Shown here piece after piece: positions 50,680-60,161 of a stretch of 60,213 bases of DNA. Both the position numbers and the translations under genes were made by a program. Origin of the DNA: DAMCZI01 sp032095175 (GTDB lineage Bacteria; Bacillota; Clostridia; Clostridiales; Caloramatoraceae). The number at the start of each line of letters is the position of its first letter. The first letter of the stretch is position 1. The stretch is from positions 1 to 60,213 of the forward strand of contig DAMCZI010000031.1 of the NCBI GenBank assembly GCA_032095175.1, read 5' to 3'. The notes under the pieces were generated by a model. It was not told where the DNA came from. It saw only the letters and a program-made list of their open reading frames with translations, and did no database searches.

Positions 50680-51867
50680 TTATTTACTTATACAATTTCT
50701 ACCTTTATTCTTTGCCCTATACAATGCAGTGTCTGCAGCCTTTAAAACCTCACTTGGCGTTGTAAGTTTATCATTTCTTTCTGCTACTCCACCACTTACA
50801 GTTACACGAATTTTCTTAGCATTTCCACCCTTTTTTGATTTACTTCTATAAAATCCTGATTTTGATACCTGCTCCCTTACTTTTTCAACATGGGGAATTA
50901 CATGTGAAGCCCTTTTTTTAGGGAATACAATTGTAAACTCCTCTCCCCCATACCTGAATGCCTTTCCTCCTCCGGAAACATCCCTAAGCTTCGCAGAAAC
51001 AATTTTTAAAACCTCATCTCCTGCATCATGCCCATATTTATCATTAAATTTTTTAAAAAAGTCTATATCCAGCATAGCAATGCTGTATCTGCCTCCAAGA
51101 GAGTTAAGTTCCTCATCCAGTGCTCTCCTTGATGGCAGTCCTGTTAATTCATCAATATATGCCATGGAATAGGATTCTTGAATTACAGCTGCTAATAGAA
51201 TAATACCTGCTGCTGAAAAGAAAATTGGCATTCCTAGTAAATTATTCTCTAAAAATAGGCCAAAAAAAGCTGCTGCTACAACCCCAATATAAAATACATC
51301 CTTGTATAAACGCCTAAAATACAATCTTATAATATAAAAAATTAAAATAATCATAAAGGATATTACACAAGGTAGCGGAACCAATTTTATGGAAATCCAA
51401 TTTAAATTAATCCTATCCTTTATAATGTTATTACTTACTCCTAATGCAAAAGCCCAAAGGGATATAAACTCTAAAACAATAATACCAATTCTCACCTTTC
51501 CCCATGATGAAAGTATACCCTTTTCTTTTCTGCTAGAGAAAAGAAAAATATTAATGGGTATTATTGCTCCTGTAAATGTATAAATGAAATTTATATCAAC
51601 ATTATAAAAACTTAAATCTGTATCCAGACTTATAATCAAAAGTTCACTTATTATTAACGTAACAAATATATAGAAAATATTACTTCTGTTAAACTTCATG
51701 CTCAGAATTATTCCTGAGGCTAATGCTATGTAAGAAATTGTATAAAATGAATCACTTATATAATCCGGTCGTGAATTAGCTTTAGAATATATACAAGCTG
51801 CACATACAAGTGTAATTATCGTCATAAAACAAGAATAATAAAAAGTCCTTTTTCTCATATGCTTCAA
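50680..51867 (-). CDS. Membrane diguanylate cyclase (GGDEF protein)
   Basis: This 395-residue protein has an N-terminal half of about 8 membrane helices and a C-terminal GGDEF domain (about 225-395) with SMAYIDELTGLPSRRALDEE, MLDIDFFKKFNDKYGHDAGD and the active-site GGEEF. It makes cyclic di-GMP from two GTP. The usual RxxD inhibitory site five residues before GGEEF is absent (the positions read GGGK), suggesting no product feedback. The membrane part has no recognised sensor fold. The start is TTG at 51867 (or ATG three codons on). Confidence 0.9.
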   Translation of the reverse strand: MKHMRKRTFYYSCFMTIITLVCAACIYSKANSRPDYISDSFYTISYIALASGIILSMKFNRSNIFYIFVTLIISELLIISLDTDLSFYNVDINFIYTFTGAIIPINIFLFSSRKEKGILSSWGKVRIGIIVLEFISLWAFALGVSNNIIKDRINLNWISIKLVPLPCVISFMIILIFYIIRLYFRRLYKDVFYIGVVAAAFFGLFLENNLLGMPIFFSAAGIILLAAVIQESYSMAYIDELTGLPSRRALDEELNSLGGRYSIAMLDIDFFKKFNDKYGHDAGDEVLKIVSAKLRDVSGGGKAFRYGGEEFTIVFPKKRASHVIPHVEKVREQVSKSGFYRSKSKKGGNAKKIRVTVSGGVAERNDKLTTPSEVLKAADTALYRAKNKGRNCISK

Positions 51868-52049
51868 GCTTCAACCCTCTCCATAAAATCATTTTATTTA
51901 ATGCCCTTAAGAGTATATACGACATTCTATGTTAAAATCCTCCATCAACATTCATAAATAGCCTATATACAGCCAAAAAATAATTCTTTAATACGCCTAA
52001 CAATAATGAAATCTTTCACAAATTTACTCAATAATATTTTTATTGACCT

Positions 52050-52210
52050 TAGGCATATTAAAGAAAATAACAAGTCAATATTTTGGTCTATTTTGTGTCA
52101 TACTTCGTCAATGAAAGCTCAAGTTAGCACAACTAGCTTGAGCTTTCATTTCCTCGTCTGACGCAAAATATCCTCAAAATCTTGACTTGTTATTTTCTTT
52201 AATACGCCTT
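52050..52210. repeat. Long inverted repeat family D, full copy
   Basis: The left arm starts AGGCATATTAAAGAAAATAA (52051) and reaches TTTTGTGTCA (52100). The right arm is its near complement, TGACGCAAAATATCC... to TTCTTTAATACGCCT (52209). An inner stem ATGAAAGCTCAAG/CTTGAGCTTTCAT sits in the middle. A partial inverted end (TTTAATACGCCTAA, about 51988) precedes it. The rest of 51868-52407 is AT-rich spacer. Confidence 0.82.
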
Positions 52211-52407
52211 ATTGTGAATTCTTCTTAATAATAATAGACTTTTATAAGCATATTTTGTATAATTTTGTTATACTTACCTGCAATATGTTATTAATTACAT
52301 TTAATGTCGCATATAAAATTTGGTAATTTTATACATTTTATAATACAATTATATATAGTTATATGTTCATTATAAATTACCCATTATCCTCTAGCGGAGG
52401 TGTTAAT

Positions 52408-54333
52408 ATGGAAACGGTCCAAAGGGCCAAGATACAGGATCATCTTGCACATGCAAAAGTTATAGACAATAGAGTTGTCGATATAAATACCCCTTTAGAA
52501 GCCTTAACAGGATATTCAAAAGAAGAATTAATCGGCAAAACAGAAGATGAATTAATCAAAATACTTAGAATCAACTTTAGCTGTCAAGATAATCCTCCCT
52601 CTATTCATGAGGATTATTACTTGTTTACAAAATCTCATGAAGCAAAAAAAATATCCATTTCCCTCAATCTGGATAAATCCTTAAATATAAAATACTATAT
52701 ATTTAAGGAAAAGAAGCAGTTTCAAATTGGCTCTATCCTTAGCGCTTTTAATCAACTCTTAGGGGACAAACAATTTGGAATTGCTTTGTTAAGCATGCCT
52801 GAGGCAATAATATTAAGAGCTAACCAAACATATTTAGATTCTCTGGATTCACCCTTCAATTCCTTTGAAAAAATTATTGGATATAGATTGAAGGATATCG
52901 TTAACCCAGAAAACTCAGAGATTATTAATGAAGTATGGGATAACTATTTACAACTTGGAATGATTTATCATGAAGATGAATTTAGATACGATGGATTTAA
53001 ACGAGGAACCACATACTGGATAAATACACTTATACCTATAGCTGAAAATAATAAGGTAAAGTATGCTATACACATTTCTAGAGAAATAACCGAAACTGTT
53101 ATAAACAGAAAAATTGTGGAAGAGCAATCAAAAATAATAGCTCAACAAAGAGACCAGACATTTAAAATACTTGAAATCCTTGATATTCCTATTGCCCGCA
53201 TCTCCTATCCGGAGTTAAAGGTAATAAAATTAAATGACAAAATGATTGAACTCATGACAAAATTAAGAATAGGGGAAACCTATAACCTTAAAAATCTTGA
53301 CTCCAATACTTATATATATGAAATTATAAAAAATTTTAATTCTAAAGAAAACCTTAACAACTTTAAAAAAATGGAGGATACTAGAAGTGCATTATATTAT
53401 AATAATATAGAATATTTTTCTGGAAAAATTCCATATTACTTTAACATAGTATGTCAACCCTACATAAACAGCAATGGAGATATTACTGAACTTATATTAA
53501 TCGCATATGATATAACTGATGAAATTTCTAAAAATAGAGCTTTAATAGATGCAATGAGAATGCAGGAAGAATTTTTCTCCTTTATATCCCATGAGTTTAA
53601 AACCCCGCTTTCGATTATCAATGCTGCTGTACAAGTTTTGCAGCTGCTTTTTAAGGATAAGATGCCAATTGAAGCTAATCAATATATTAGAAAAATCCAA
53701 CGAAGTGCCCTGCAGCAAATACGCCTTGTTAATAGCCTTCTTGACATAACAAGGGCTGGTTCAGGCTATCTTAAGTTGAACAGAAGAAATATGGATATAG
53801 TCCAAGCTACACAAGCAATAGTAGAATCAGTTAGTGTATACGCCGAAACCAAGAGTATAAATTTGCAATTTAAATCTCTCTGGAAAAAGAAAATCACGGC
53901 AATGGATGATGAAAAGTATGAACGAATCCTTTTAAATCTTCTATCCAACGCAATTAAATTTACTCCAGAAGGTAAATCCATTAACGTAAACCTTTCTGGA
54001 AAAAGAGATATAATATGTATTAAGGTTAAGGATGAAGGAGTTGGGATTCCGCAGGATAAAATCAATTTAATATTTGAACGATTTGGTCAGGTTAGCAGCA
54101 ATCTTACTAGAGATTCAGAAGGTACAGGGATTGGTCTTTATCTTGTAAAGACACTTGTGAATGCCCTGGGAGGTGAAATATTAGTTGAAAGTACCCCTGA
54201 CAAAGGAAGTACATTTACAGTTAATCTTCCTGAATTCATTGCCGAGGATGGGGATAACCACAAGCACGAGATAGCTGATTCTAGATTGATCCAAGCTGCT
54301 AATATTGAATTTTCAAATATATATCTGGAGTAA
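52408..54333 (+). CDS. Soluble PAS-domain sensor histidine kinase
   Basis: This 641-residue protein has no membrane segment. The start at 52408 follows GGAGGTG by 6 nt. PAS-like regions are at about 10-110 (NTPLEALTGYSKEELIGKTE), about 125-245 (RDITE-type end) and about 260-385. They are followed by HisKA (FFSFISHEFKTPLSIINAAV, phosphoacceptor His about 408) and an HATPase domain with N-box NLLSNAIKFTPEG, VKDEGVGIP and GTGIGLYLVKTLV. It probably senses a cytoplasmic signal and phosphorylates an unlinked regulator; no response regulator gene is adjacent. Domain limits of the PAS regions are approximate. Confidence 0.9.
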   Translation: METVQRAKIQDHLAHAKVIDNRVVDINTPLEALTGYSKEELIGKTEDELIKILRINFSCQDNPPSIHEDYYLFTKSHEAKKISISLNLDKSLNIKYYIFKEKKQFQIGSILSAFNQLLGDKQFGIALLSMPEAIILRANQTYLDSLDSPFNSFEKIIGYRLKDIVNPENSEIINEVWDNYLQLGMIYHEDEFRYDGFKRGTTYWINTLIPIAENNKVKYAIHISREITETVINRKIVEEQSKIIAQQRDQTFKILEILDIPIARISYPELKVIKLNDKMIELMTKLRIGETYNLKNLDSNTYIYEIIKNFNSKENLNNFKKMEDTRSALYYNNIEYFSGKIPYYFNIVCQPYINSNGDITELILIAYDITDEISKNRALIDAMRMQEEFFSFISHEFKTPLSIINAAVQVLQLLFKDKMPIEANQYIRKIQRSALQQIRLVNSLLDITRAGSGYLKLNRRNMDIVQATQAIVESVSVYAETKSINLQFKSLWKKKITAMDDEKYERILLNLLSNAIKFTPEGKSINVNLSGKRDIICIKVKDEGVGIPQDKINLIFERFGQVSSNLTRDSEGTGIGLYLVKTLVNALGGEILVESTPDKGSTFTVNLPEFIAEDGDNHKHEIADSRLIQAANIEFSNIYLE

Positions 54334-54397
54334 AAAGGCAGCAGGCACTTGAGTTATTTTAGGCGTATTAAAGTAACTCAAGTGTCTGCCGCCTTTA
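54334..54397 (+). repeat. Palindromic repeat family C, copy 3, acting as a terminator
   Basis: AAAGGCAGCAGGCACTTGAG and TTATTTT face AGTAACTCAAGTGTCTGCC and GCCTTT; the loop contains AGGCGTATTAAAG, the family D end motif. It starts right after the kinase stop codon and could terminate both this gene and the convergent PDZ gene. Confidence 0.72.
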
Positions 54398-54409
54398 AAA
54401 TTTATTTTC

Positions 54410-55735
54410 CTATTTTTTCTTATTTTTTCTACCTTTCATCTTATAAAGCTGGCGTCTAACAAATCCGTCCTTTTCTTGAACAAGGGGAATCCCATACTCA
54501 TGCTGAGGAACAGTGATGATTCCAAGACTCCTGATACCATTTACATAATCCTTATACTCAAGAGTTCTTTTATTTCCCGAATCATCCATAACCTCTGCCC
54601 ATAGATAATTTGGATATTCCTTTAATATATTATCTGCATCCTCCATGGATTTAACCCTTATATTATTGAGCCCAATAACAATCTCTCCTGATTTTATACC
54701 CATTGCCTCTGCTGGTGCCCCGGGAGTTGTATCCAGAACGATAATTCCATCTTCTGTATACTGCCATTTTGGTTTTCTTTTATTCTCCATGTACTGTTCA
54801 TAAAGAATCAGTGCCTCATGCCCAATTGGCGCAAAAAAGGCTGCAATATATTTAAGCGGATAATATTTCAATGATAATATGGAAAGAATTAAAAGTATAA
54901 TGCTGTATAACGCTAGTCCTATTGAGGATCTTTTTACCTTTTTTCTAACATCCATTGTAACTGCCATATCTGAGTATCCCATCATAATAACAAATGTTAC
55001 TACTGAGAAAATTGCATTTTTTATAATGTTTCCTGGTAAGGCCGGCTTTATAAGTGGCCACCATTGCGGCACAGCAATTCCATCACTTCCACCTGTACTC
55101 TGCTGTATTATAACATACAAAAGCATTGGAATTATCCAGAACCTCTGCATAATAAAAGCCCCTATTACCTTGTCATCCTTCTTCATAAATACAGGAAGTG
55201 CGCCTTTATCTCCATCTATGATAATAAGTAGTGCTTCTACAAAGTGCATTATAGCAATCATTGCAAGTATTGCTGTTACATCCAACACAGCTTCATTGCT
55301 TATAAAATTCGCAATCACTGATTGATTTTTTATAACTCCATTTGCTGATAGCGAAGTAAAAATCAGAACAAATATGCTCCACATACCTCCTGAATAAGAA
55401 AAACATATATATCTTGGATTTATGAACATTAAAGCTAATGAAATAAATATAATTATTAAAATGCTTGTATTCTCATAAAAGCTTATCCCAATTGCAGATA
55501 TTGCAAGGGATCCAATAAGCCCTCCTAATAGCCCAAATAATATTGAAGAGGCCATTACCTCAAATGGAGCGTGCTTTATTTTCTTACCATACATAACCCT
55601 TTGAAGTACCGAATTTCTTCTGTACATCATATACATTGAGAGGATAAAAATCCAGGCAACAGGGTTCATTAGAAAATCCATAACGCCTATGGAATATTCT
55701 TTTACGGCAAACATAATTATCTTTAACAATTCCAT
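54410..55735 (-). CDS. Multi-pass membrane protein with C-terminal PDZ domain, MinJ-like
   Basis: This 441-residue protein has about 8-10 membrane helices (about 1-325) and a cytoplasmic PDZ domain (about 335-400, GIIVLDTTPGAPAEAMGIKS then GEIVIGLNNIRVKSMEDADN). The start at 55735 follows GAGGAGG. In Bacillus a protein of this layout, MinJ, is encoded beside ctpB-ftsX-ftsE and links DivIVA to MinD at division sites. The same synteny here makes a MinJ-like role plausible, but sequence identity was not measured. It is separated from ctpB by a terminator. Confidence 0.8.
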   Translation of the reverse strand: MELLKIIMFAVKEYSIGVMDFLMNPVAWIFILSMYMMYRRNSVLQRVMYGKKIKHAPFEVMASSILFGLLGGLIGSLAISAIGISFYENTSILIIIFISLALMFINPRYICFSYSGGMWSIFVLIFTSLSANGVIKNQSVIANFISNEAVLDVTAILAMIAIMHFVEALLIIIDGDKGALPVFMKKDDKVIGAFIMQRFWIIPMLLYVIIQQSTGGSDGIAVPQWWPLIKPALPGNIIKNAIFSVVTFVIMMGYSDMAVTMDVRKKVKRSSIGLALYSIILLILSILSLKYYPLKYIAAFFAPIGHEALILYEQYMENKRKPKWQYTEDGIIVLDTTPGAPAEAMGIKSGEIVIGLNNIRVKSMEDADNILKEYPNYLWAEVMDDSGNKRTLEYKDYVNGIRSLGIITVPQHEYGIPLVQEKDGFVRRQLYKMKGRKNKKK

Positions 55736-55779
55736 AAAAAACCTCCTCAACCCCTATTGTATACTCAATCTGTTTATAA

Positions 55780-55803
55780 AAGGCTTCGCAATGCGAAGCC
55801 TTC
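55780..55803 (-). terminator. Terminator after ctpB
   Basis: AAGGCTTCGC pairs with GCGAAGCCTT across a 3-nt loop, followed by TTATAAA on the minus strand. It starts 4 nt after the ctpB stop. Confidence 0.8.
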
Positions 55804-55807
55804 ATTA

Positions 55808-57001
55808 TTATTTTTTGGAGTTTATAACCTCAATTGCCTTTTTAAGCTGTACATCATCCTCAAACTTCAGTTCACTTGATAATACATCTTGAGGTCCTTC
55901 TATTACAATATCCGGCTTAATTCCAGTTCCTTGTATACACTCCCCTGATGGAGTATAGTATCTTGATGTTGTAACCTTTATACCCGAATTATCCTGTAGA
56001 GGCATTATTGTTTGAACAATTCCCTTTCCAAAGGTCTTTGTACCTATCAATGTTCCCGCCTTAAAGTCCCTAACTGATCCTGATAAAATTTCAGATGCAC
56101 TTGCAGTTCCTTCATTTACTAAAAGTGCAAGAGGAACATTTATTTTATTTGCATCAGACTTCCAATCATTTCTTTCACCTTTATTGTCTATTGTGTAAAC
56201 AATAGTACCTGCTCCAAGAAGCTTATCTGCTATTTCAGTAGATGATTCCAAAAGTCCTCCTCCATTATCCCTCAAATCAATTACAAGCCCCTTCATACCC
56301 TGTCCTTGAAGTGATGTCAGTGCCTTGTTGAACTCATCTGCAGTGTATTCATCAAAGGTAGTAATCCTTATATAACCTATTCCTCCACTAAGCATTTTAT
56401 TCTTAACGCTTTTTATGATTATCTTTTCAGTTTTAAGGTTGAAGTCAACATAACCGGTTCCTTCTCTATAAACCGTAAGTTTTACCTTCATTCCCTCTTT
56501 TCCCTTCATCATTGACATTGCCTTGTCTATATCCTTATAGAACACATCTTGATTATTAACCTTAACAATTACATCCTGACTTTTTACCCCTGCTTTAGCA
56601 GCTGGACTATCTTCAATTGGTGCTACAACTACAATTCTTCCATCCTTTTCATCAAGGTATATTCCTACACCAGCATAAGCTCCTTCAGTTTGTGACATTA
56701 AATCCTGAAACTCCTTTTGATTCATGTATACAGTGTACCTGTCTGTAGGATATGTAACCATTCCCTTGATTGCACCTTCAACCATTTTATTTTCATCTAT
56801 CTTATCAACATAATTTTCCTTTACAATTTTGCTTATGCTCATCAATTTGCTGTATTTTTTTACAAATTGATATTCATCATCTGTAACCATGTTTTTCTTC
56901 CCAATATAAGGTATAAACATTATAGTGAATATCAACACAGTTATAAGGTTAGTAACCACAATTACAATTAGTGCTTTGCTTAAATCTACCTTCTTTTTCA
57001 C
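55808..57001 (-). CDS. ctpB: Carboxy-terminal processing protease, S41 family (CtpB-like)
   Basis: This 397-residue protein has an N-terminal membrane helix (about 8-30), a PDZ domain (about 105-185, GAYAGVGIYLDEKDGRIVVV, PAAKAGVKSQDVIVKVNNQD) and an S41 tail-specific protease core with the serine motif GTASASEILSGSVRD (about 305) and the lysine in GTKTFGKGIVQT (about 330). It cleaves extracytoplasmic proteins. In Bacillus, CtpB activates a sporulation protease. It stands downstream of the M23 hydrolase and FtsX genes in the same orientation. Confidence 0.92.
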   Translation of the reverse strand: MKKKVDLSKALIVIVVTNLITVLIFTIMFIPYIGKKNMVTDDEYQFVKKYSKLMSISKIVKENYVDKIDENKMVEGAIKGMVTYPTDRYTVYMNQKEFQDLMSQTEGAYAGVGIYLDEKDGRIVVVAPIEDSPAAKAGVKSQDVIVKVNNQDVFYKDIDKAMSMMKGKEGMKVKLTVYREGTGYVDFNLKTEKIIIKSVKNKMLSGGIGYIRITTFDEYTADEFNKALTSLQGQGMKGLVIDLRDNGGGLLESSTEIADKLLGAGTIVYTIDNKGERNDWKSDANKINVPLALLVNEGTASASEILSGSVRDFKAGTLIGTKTFGKGIVQTIMPLQDNSGIKVTTSRYYTPSGECIQGTGIKPDIVIEGPQDVLSSELKFEDDVQLKKAIEVINSKK

Positions 57002-57127
57002 TCTAACACCTCATTATCGTCAAATATATCCTTCTGTTATTTTATTTTATTTTTAAACTTATTATAACACTCATAGGAATATTAAATAAAGAAATATTTA
57101 TAACTAAATGTAAATATATACATTTTG

Positions 57128-57167
57128 AAAACAGGCACCCACACACAAGAATGTGGATGCCTGTTTG
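57128..57167 (-). terminator. Terminator after the M23 hydrolase gene
   Basis: AAACAGGCATCCACA pairs with TGTGGGTGCCTGTTT on the minus strand, followed by TCAAAAT. It begins 12 nt after the stop. Confidence 0.75.
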
Positions 57168-57178
57168 ATTACTATTTA

Positions 57179-58318
57179 TTATTTAACATATGGCATAGGA
57201 TTAATCGGTGCACCATTTTTTCTAACTTCAAAATGAAGATGTGGTCCAGTAGAATATCCGGTACTTCCTGATTTAGATACCTGTTGTCCTTTACTAACCT
57301 TCTGTCCTACAGAAACAACAAGAGCTGAATTATGAGCATATAGAGATGTTATACCGCCTCCATGATCAACAACAACTGTGTTTCCATAACCCGAAAGATA
57401 CTTTGCAATTATTACCTTACCATCAGCCATTGAATAAACTGATGTTCCAGATTTAACTCCATAGTCTACACCTGTATGCATCTTATATTTATGTAGTATT
57501 GGATGGTATCTCATACCATATGGCGATGTAATCTTTGCACTAACTTTTAATATTGATCCTACATTTCCGCTAAATGAACCACCACTACCTTGTTGACTTG
57601 CGATTATCTGCTGTATCTGCTTTTCAAGCATTCTTGATGTTCTTTCTTCCTCTGCAAGGGCCTTTTCCAGTTCCTTTTGATCATTGTTTAACTTACTATA
57701 GTAAGCTTTCTTTCTTTTGTTTGCATCATCAAGAACTGATCTTTGGGCTAAAACTCCTGATTTTAATTTCTCAAGCTGTGCCTTTTTATCATCCAGCAGT
57801 GCCTTTTTTACTTTGATTTCTTCCTGCTTGTCCTTCATTTCCTCTAAAAGATTAGTATCATAGGACATAATCTTTTTAACCATATCTATCCTTGAAATGA
57901 AATCTGAAAAGCTCTCTGCTGATAACAGTATGTCCATATATCCAGAAGGTCCATTTATATAAATAGCCTTAACTCTTTCAGAATATACACCCTTCTGATC
58001 ATCAAATTCTTCAATTGCTTTATCAAGCTCTTCTAAGGTTCTAGATATAGTGCTGTTTGTTTGACTAACCTGTGTAGTAAGGCGATTTAATTCACCTCTA
58101 GTTCTGCTAATTTGGTTGTCAAGGACATTAAGTTGGGATACAACTGTCCTTTTTTCACCTTTAATGTTCTTTATTTTGCCTTGTAAATCCTTTATATTGT
58201 CCTGAACATTATCAAGTTGATTCTGCTTTTTATTAAGGTCATCAGCAAATGCTGTTGATACAGTCGAAAGGCTCAACATGATAATTAAAATTAAGGAAAC
58301 CCACCTTTTTCTCGACAA
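57179..58318 (-). CDS. Secreted coiled-coil M23 peptidoglycan hydrolase (EnvC/PcsB-like layout)
   Basis: This 379-residue protein has a signal peptide (about 1-25, LILIIMLSLSTVSTAFA), a long coiled coil (about 27-245) and a C-terminal M23 peptidase (about 265-379) with MHTGVDYG, VVVDHGGGITSLYAH and the HLHFEVRKNG zinc box. The layout matches hydrolases that the FtsEX complex activates at division sites. The gene lies 12 bp after ftsX, so FtsEX control is likely by context. The start is TTG at 58318 after AGGAGGGG. The catalytic domain appears complete. Confidence 0.9.
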   Translation of the reverse strand: MSRKRWVSLILIIMLSLSTVSTAFADDLNKKQNQLDNVQDNIKDLQGKIKNIKGEKRTVVSQLNVLDNQISRTRGELNRLTTQVSQTNSTISRTLEELDKAIEEFDDQKGVYSERVKAIYINGPSGYMDILLSAESFSDFISRIDMVKKIMSYDTNLLEEMKDKQEEIKVKKALLDDKKAQLEKLKSGVLAQRSVLDDANKRKKAYYSKLNNDQKELEKALAEEERTSRMLEKQIQQIIASQQGSGGSFSGNVGSILKVSAKITSPYGMRYHPILHKYKMHTGVDYGVKSGTSVYSMADGKVIIAKYLSGYGNTVVVDHGGGITSLYAHNSALVVSVGQKVSKGQQVSKSGSTGYSTGPHLHFEVRKNGAPINPMPYVK

Positions 58319-58330
58319 AGTTACCCCTCC

Positions 58331-59218
58331 TTAAACCACTAAAAATTTTCTTATTGATACTACACTTCCGAATCCTCCAAGTAAAACCCCAATGCCTGCA
58401 AATTCCTTTATTAATGAAGGCATTAATTGTTTGGCTGGAAGAAGTGTAAAAATGACATCACTTGTAACTACTGCTTTTACTGCATATGAATATCCACCAT
58501 AAAGAAGTAAAATAGATGCAAGGGAACCAAACAAGCCTAATAGCATTCCCTCAAATACAAATGGCCATCTTATAAACCAATCTGTTGCTCCCATATATTT
58601 CATTATCCCTATCTCTCTTTTTCTTGCAAAAACAGTAAGCTTTATTGTATTTGCAATAAGAGATATTGATATAATTCCCAGAATAGTCATTAAAATCAGG
58701 CTTAATGCCTTTATAAAGCCGCTTACTCTAACTATTTTATCAACCATCTGCTGTCCATCCTTAACCTGGTCAATACCCTCAATAGACTTTATTGCCTTTG
58801 AAACATTTGATACATCTGATGGCTTATTAACCTTAATTATAAATGAAGCAGGAAGCGGATTATCAAGTTCAAGACCATTAGCAAGATCTTTCTTTTCCCC
58901 TAACTGTTTTTTAAACTTATCAAGTGCTTGTTCCTTTGACTCATAGTCAATCTCTTTTACCCCGCTAATTTCCTTTATATCTGTTTTAATGCTCTTTTCC
59001 TTCATTGTTGTTAAATCTGTTTTCAGAAAAGCTTTTATTTCAATACCATTTTCTACATTTTTCATGAGCTGATTAACATTTAAAACCATTAGCATGAAAA
59101 CTCCAAATATGAAAAGTGATGCCGCAACTGTAGTTATTGAAGCAAAACTCATAACTCTGTTTCTTTTCATGCTGGTAAGACCTTGTTTTGCAAAATAATT
59201 TAATGTTCTAATTTTCAT
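58331..59218 (-). CDS. ftsX: Cell division membrane protein FtsX
   Basis: This 296-residue protein has the four-helix FtsX layout: TM1 about 25-45, a large extracellular loop (about 50-170, ENGIEIKAFLKTDLT..., NPLPASFIIKVNKPSDVSNV), then three helices with the FtsX permease motif FARKREIGIMKYMGATDWFI (about 205-225). It forms an ABC-type complex with FtsE that gates wall hydrolases. The ATG at 59218 lies inside the ftsE end (11-nt overlap) after GAGGGGTG. Confidence 0.95.
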   Translation of the reverse strand: MKIRTLNYFAKQGLTSMKRNRVMSFASITTVAASLFIFGVFMLMVLNVNQLMKNVENGIEIKAFLKTDLTTMKEKSIKTDIKEISGVKEIDYESKEQALDKFKKQLGEKKDLANGLELDNPLPASFIIKVNKPSDVSNVSKAIKSIEGIDQVKDGQQMVDKIVRVSGFIKALSLILMTILGIISISLIANTIKLTVFARKREIGIMKYMGATDWFIRWPFVFEGMLLGLFGSLASILLLYGGYSYAVKAVVTSDVIFTLLPAKQLMPSLIKEFAGIGVLLGGFGSVVSIRKFLVV

Positions 59219-59894
59219 AACCGTAAACACCCCTCTGCTGGTCTCTTACAATTACTCCCTTTTCAATTGCAATGACCCTTTTTTTCATCCTGTCTACTAT
59301 ATCTCTAGCATGTGTTGCTATAATGAGGGTTGTCCCACTTTTATTTATATCATCAAGAAGGCCCATAATCTCCCAAGCAGTATCAGGATCAAGATTACCA
59401 GTTGGTTCATCACAAATTAAAAGTGAAGGATTATTTGCAAGTGCTCTTGCTAATACTACTCTTTGCTGCTCTCCTCCAGAAAGCTGGTTAGGATACATGC
59501 TTAATTTATTACTTAATCCTACCATGTTTAAAAGTTGTGGAACCCTTTTCTTTATATCTCTCTGGCTTGCCTCAACTATTTCCATTGCAAAGGCTACATT
59601 CTCAAATACAGTTTTCTCAGGTAAAAGTCTGAAGTCCTGAAATACGACTCCAATATTTCTTCTGTAGAAAGGTACCCTTCCTCTTTTGAGTTCATTTAGT
59701 TTATTTTTATTTACTACTATTTCCCCTGTTGTGGGTTCATGTTCTCTTAAAAGCAATTTTATGAAAGTAGATTTTCCAGCTCCACTAGGACCAACAAGAA
59801 ATACAAATTCCCCTTTATTTATGGTAAGATTAACATTTGATAACGCTATATGATTATTCTTAAAGACCTTAGACACATTTTTTAATTCTATCAT
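59208..59894 (-). CDS. ftsE: Cell division ATP-binding protein FtsE
   Basis: This 228-residue ABC ATPase shows Walker A FLVGPSGAGKSTFIKLLL (about 33), the signature LSGGEQQRVVLARAL (about 139) and Walker B SLLICDEPTGNLD (about 160). It pairs with FtsX at the division site. The start MIELKNVSKVF at 59894 follows AAGGGG; the frame is open 16 codons further up without support. It is the first gene of the ftsE-ftsX-M23-ctpB run. Confidence 0.96.
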   Translation of the reverse strand: MIELKNVSKVFKNNHIALSNVNLTINKGEFVFLVGPSGAGKSTFIKLLLREHEPTTGEIVVNKNKLNELKRGRVPFYRRNIGVVFQDFRLLPEKTVFENVAFAMEIVEASQRDIKKRVPQLLNMVGLSNKLSMYPNQLSGGEQQRVVLARALANNPSLLICDEPTGNLDPDTAWEIMGLLDDINKSGTTLIIATHARDIVDRMKKRVIAIEKGVIVRDQQRGVYGYEN

Positions 59895-59970
59895 TAAAAA
59901 CAACCCCTTATATTGACTTTTTATTCTATGGTACTCAAACAAACCACATTTAGCAATTGTAATTTATTAT

Positions 59971-60000
59971 ATTATACCTAATTTCTTAGTATTTTTCCAA
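59971..60000 (-). promoter_or_regulatory. ftsE: Likely promoter of the ftsEX operon
   Basis: On the minus strand TTGGAA (60000-59995), an 18-bp spacer and TATAAT (59976-59971) point at ftsE. The rest of 59895-60161 is AT-rich, with an ACAGGAGTTTTTCCTGT hairpin near 60124-60140. Confidence 0.6.
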
Positions 60001-60161
60001 TTTTTGAAACAATATTTTTTAAAATTGTTGTCTCAATAATTATTATAATAACACAAATTGACCACTTATGGGGGTTGTTAAAAAAAAGTTAAAAAAATAT
60101 GTCCTTTTCAAACACCAATTTAGACAGGAGTTTTTCCTGTAAAGTTCCAAAAGTAGACATA

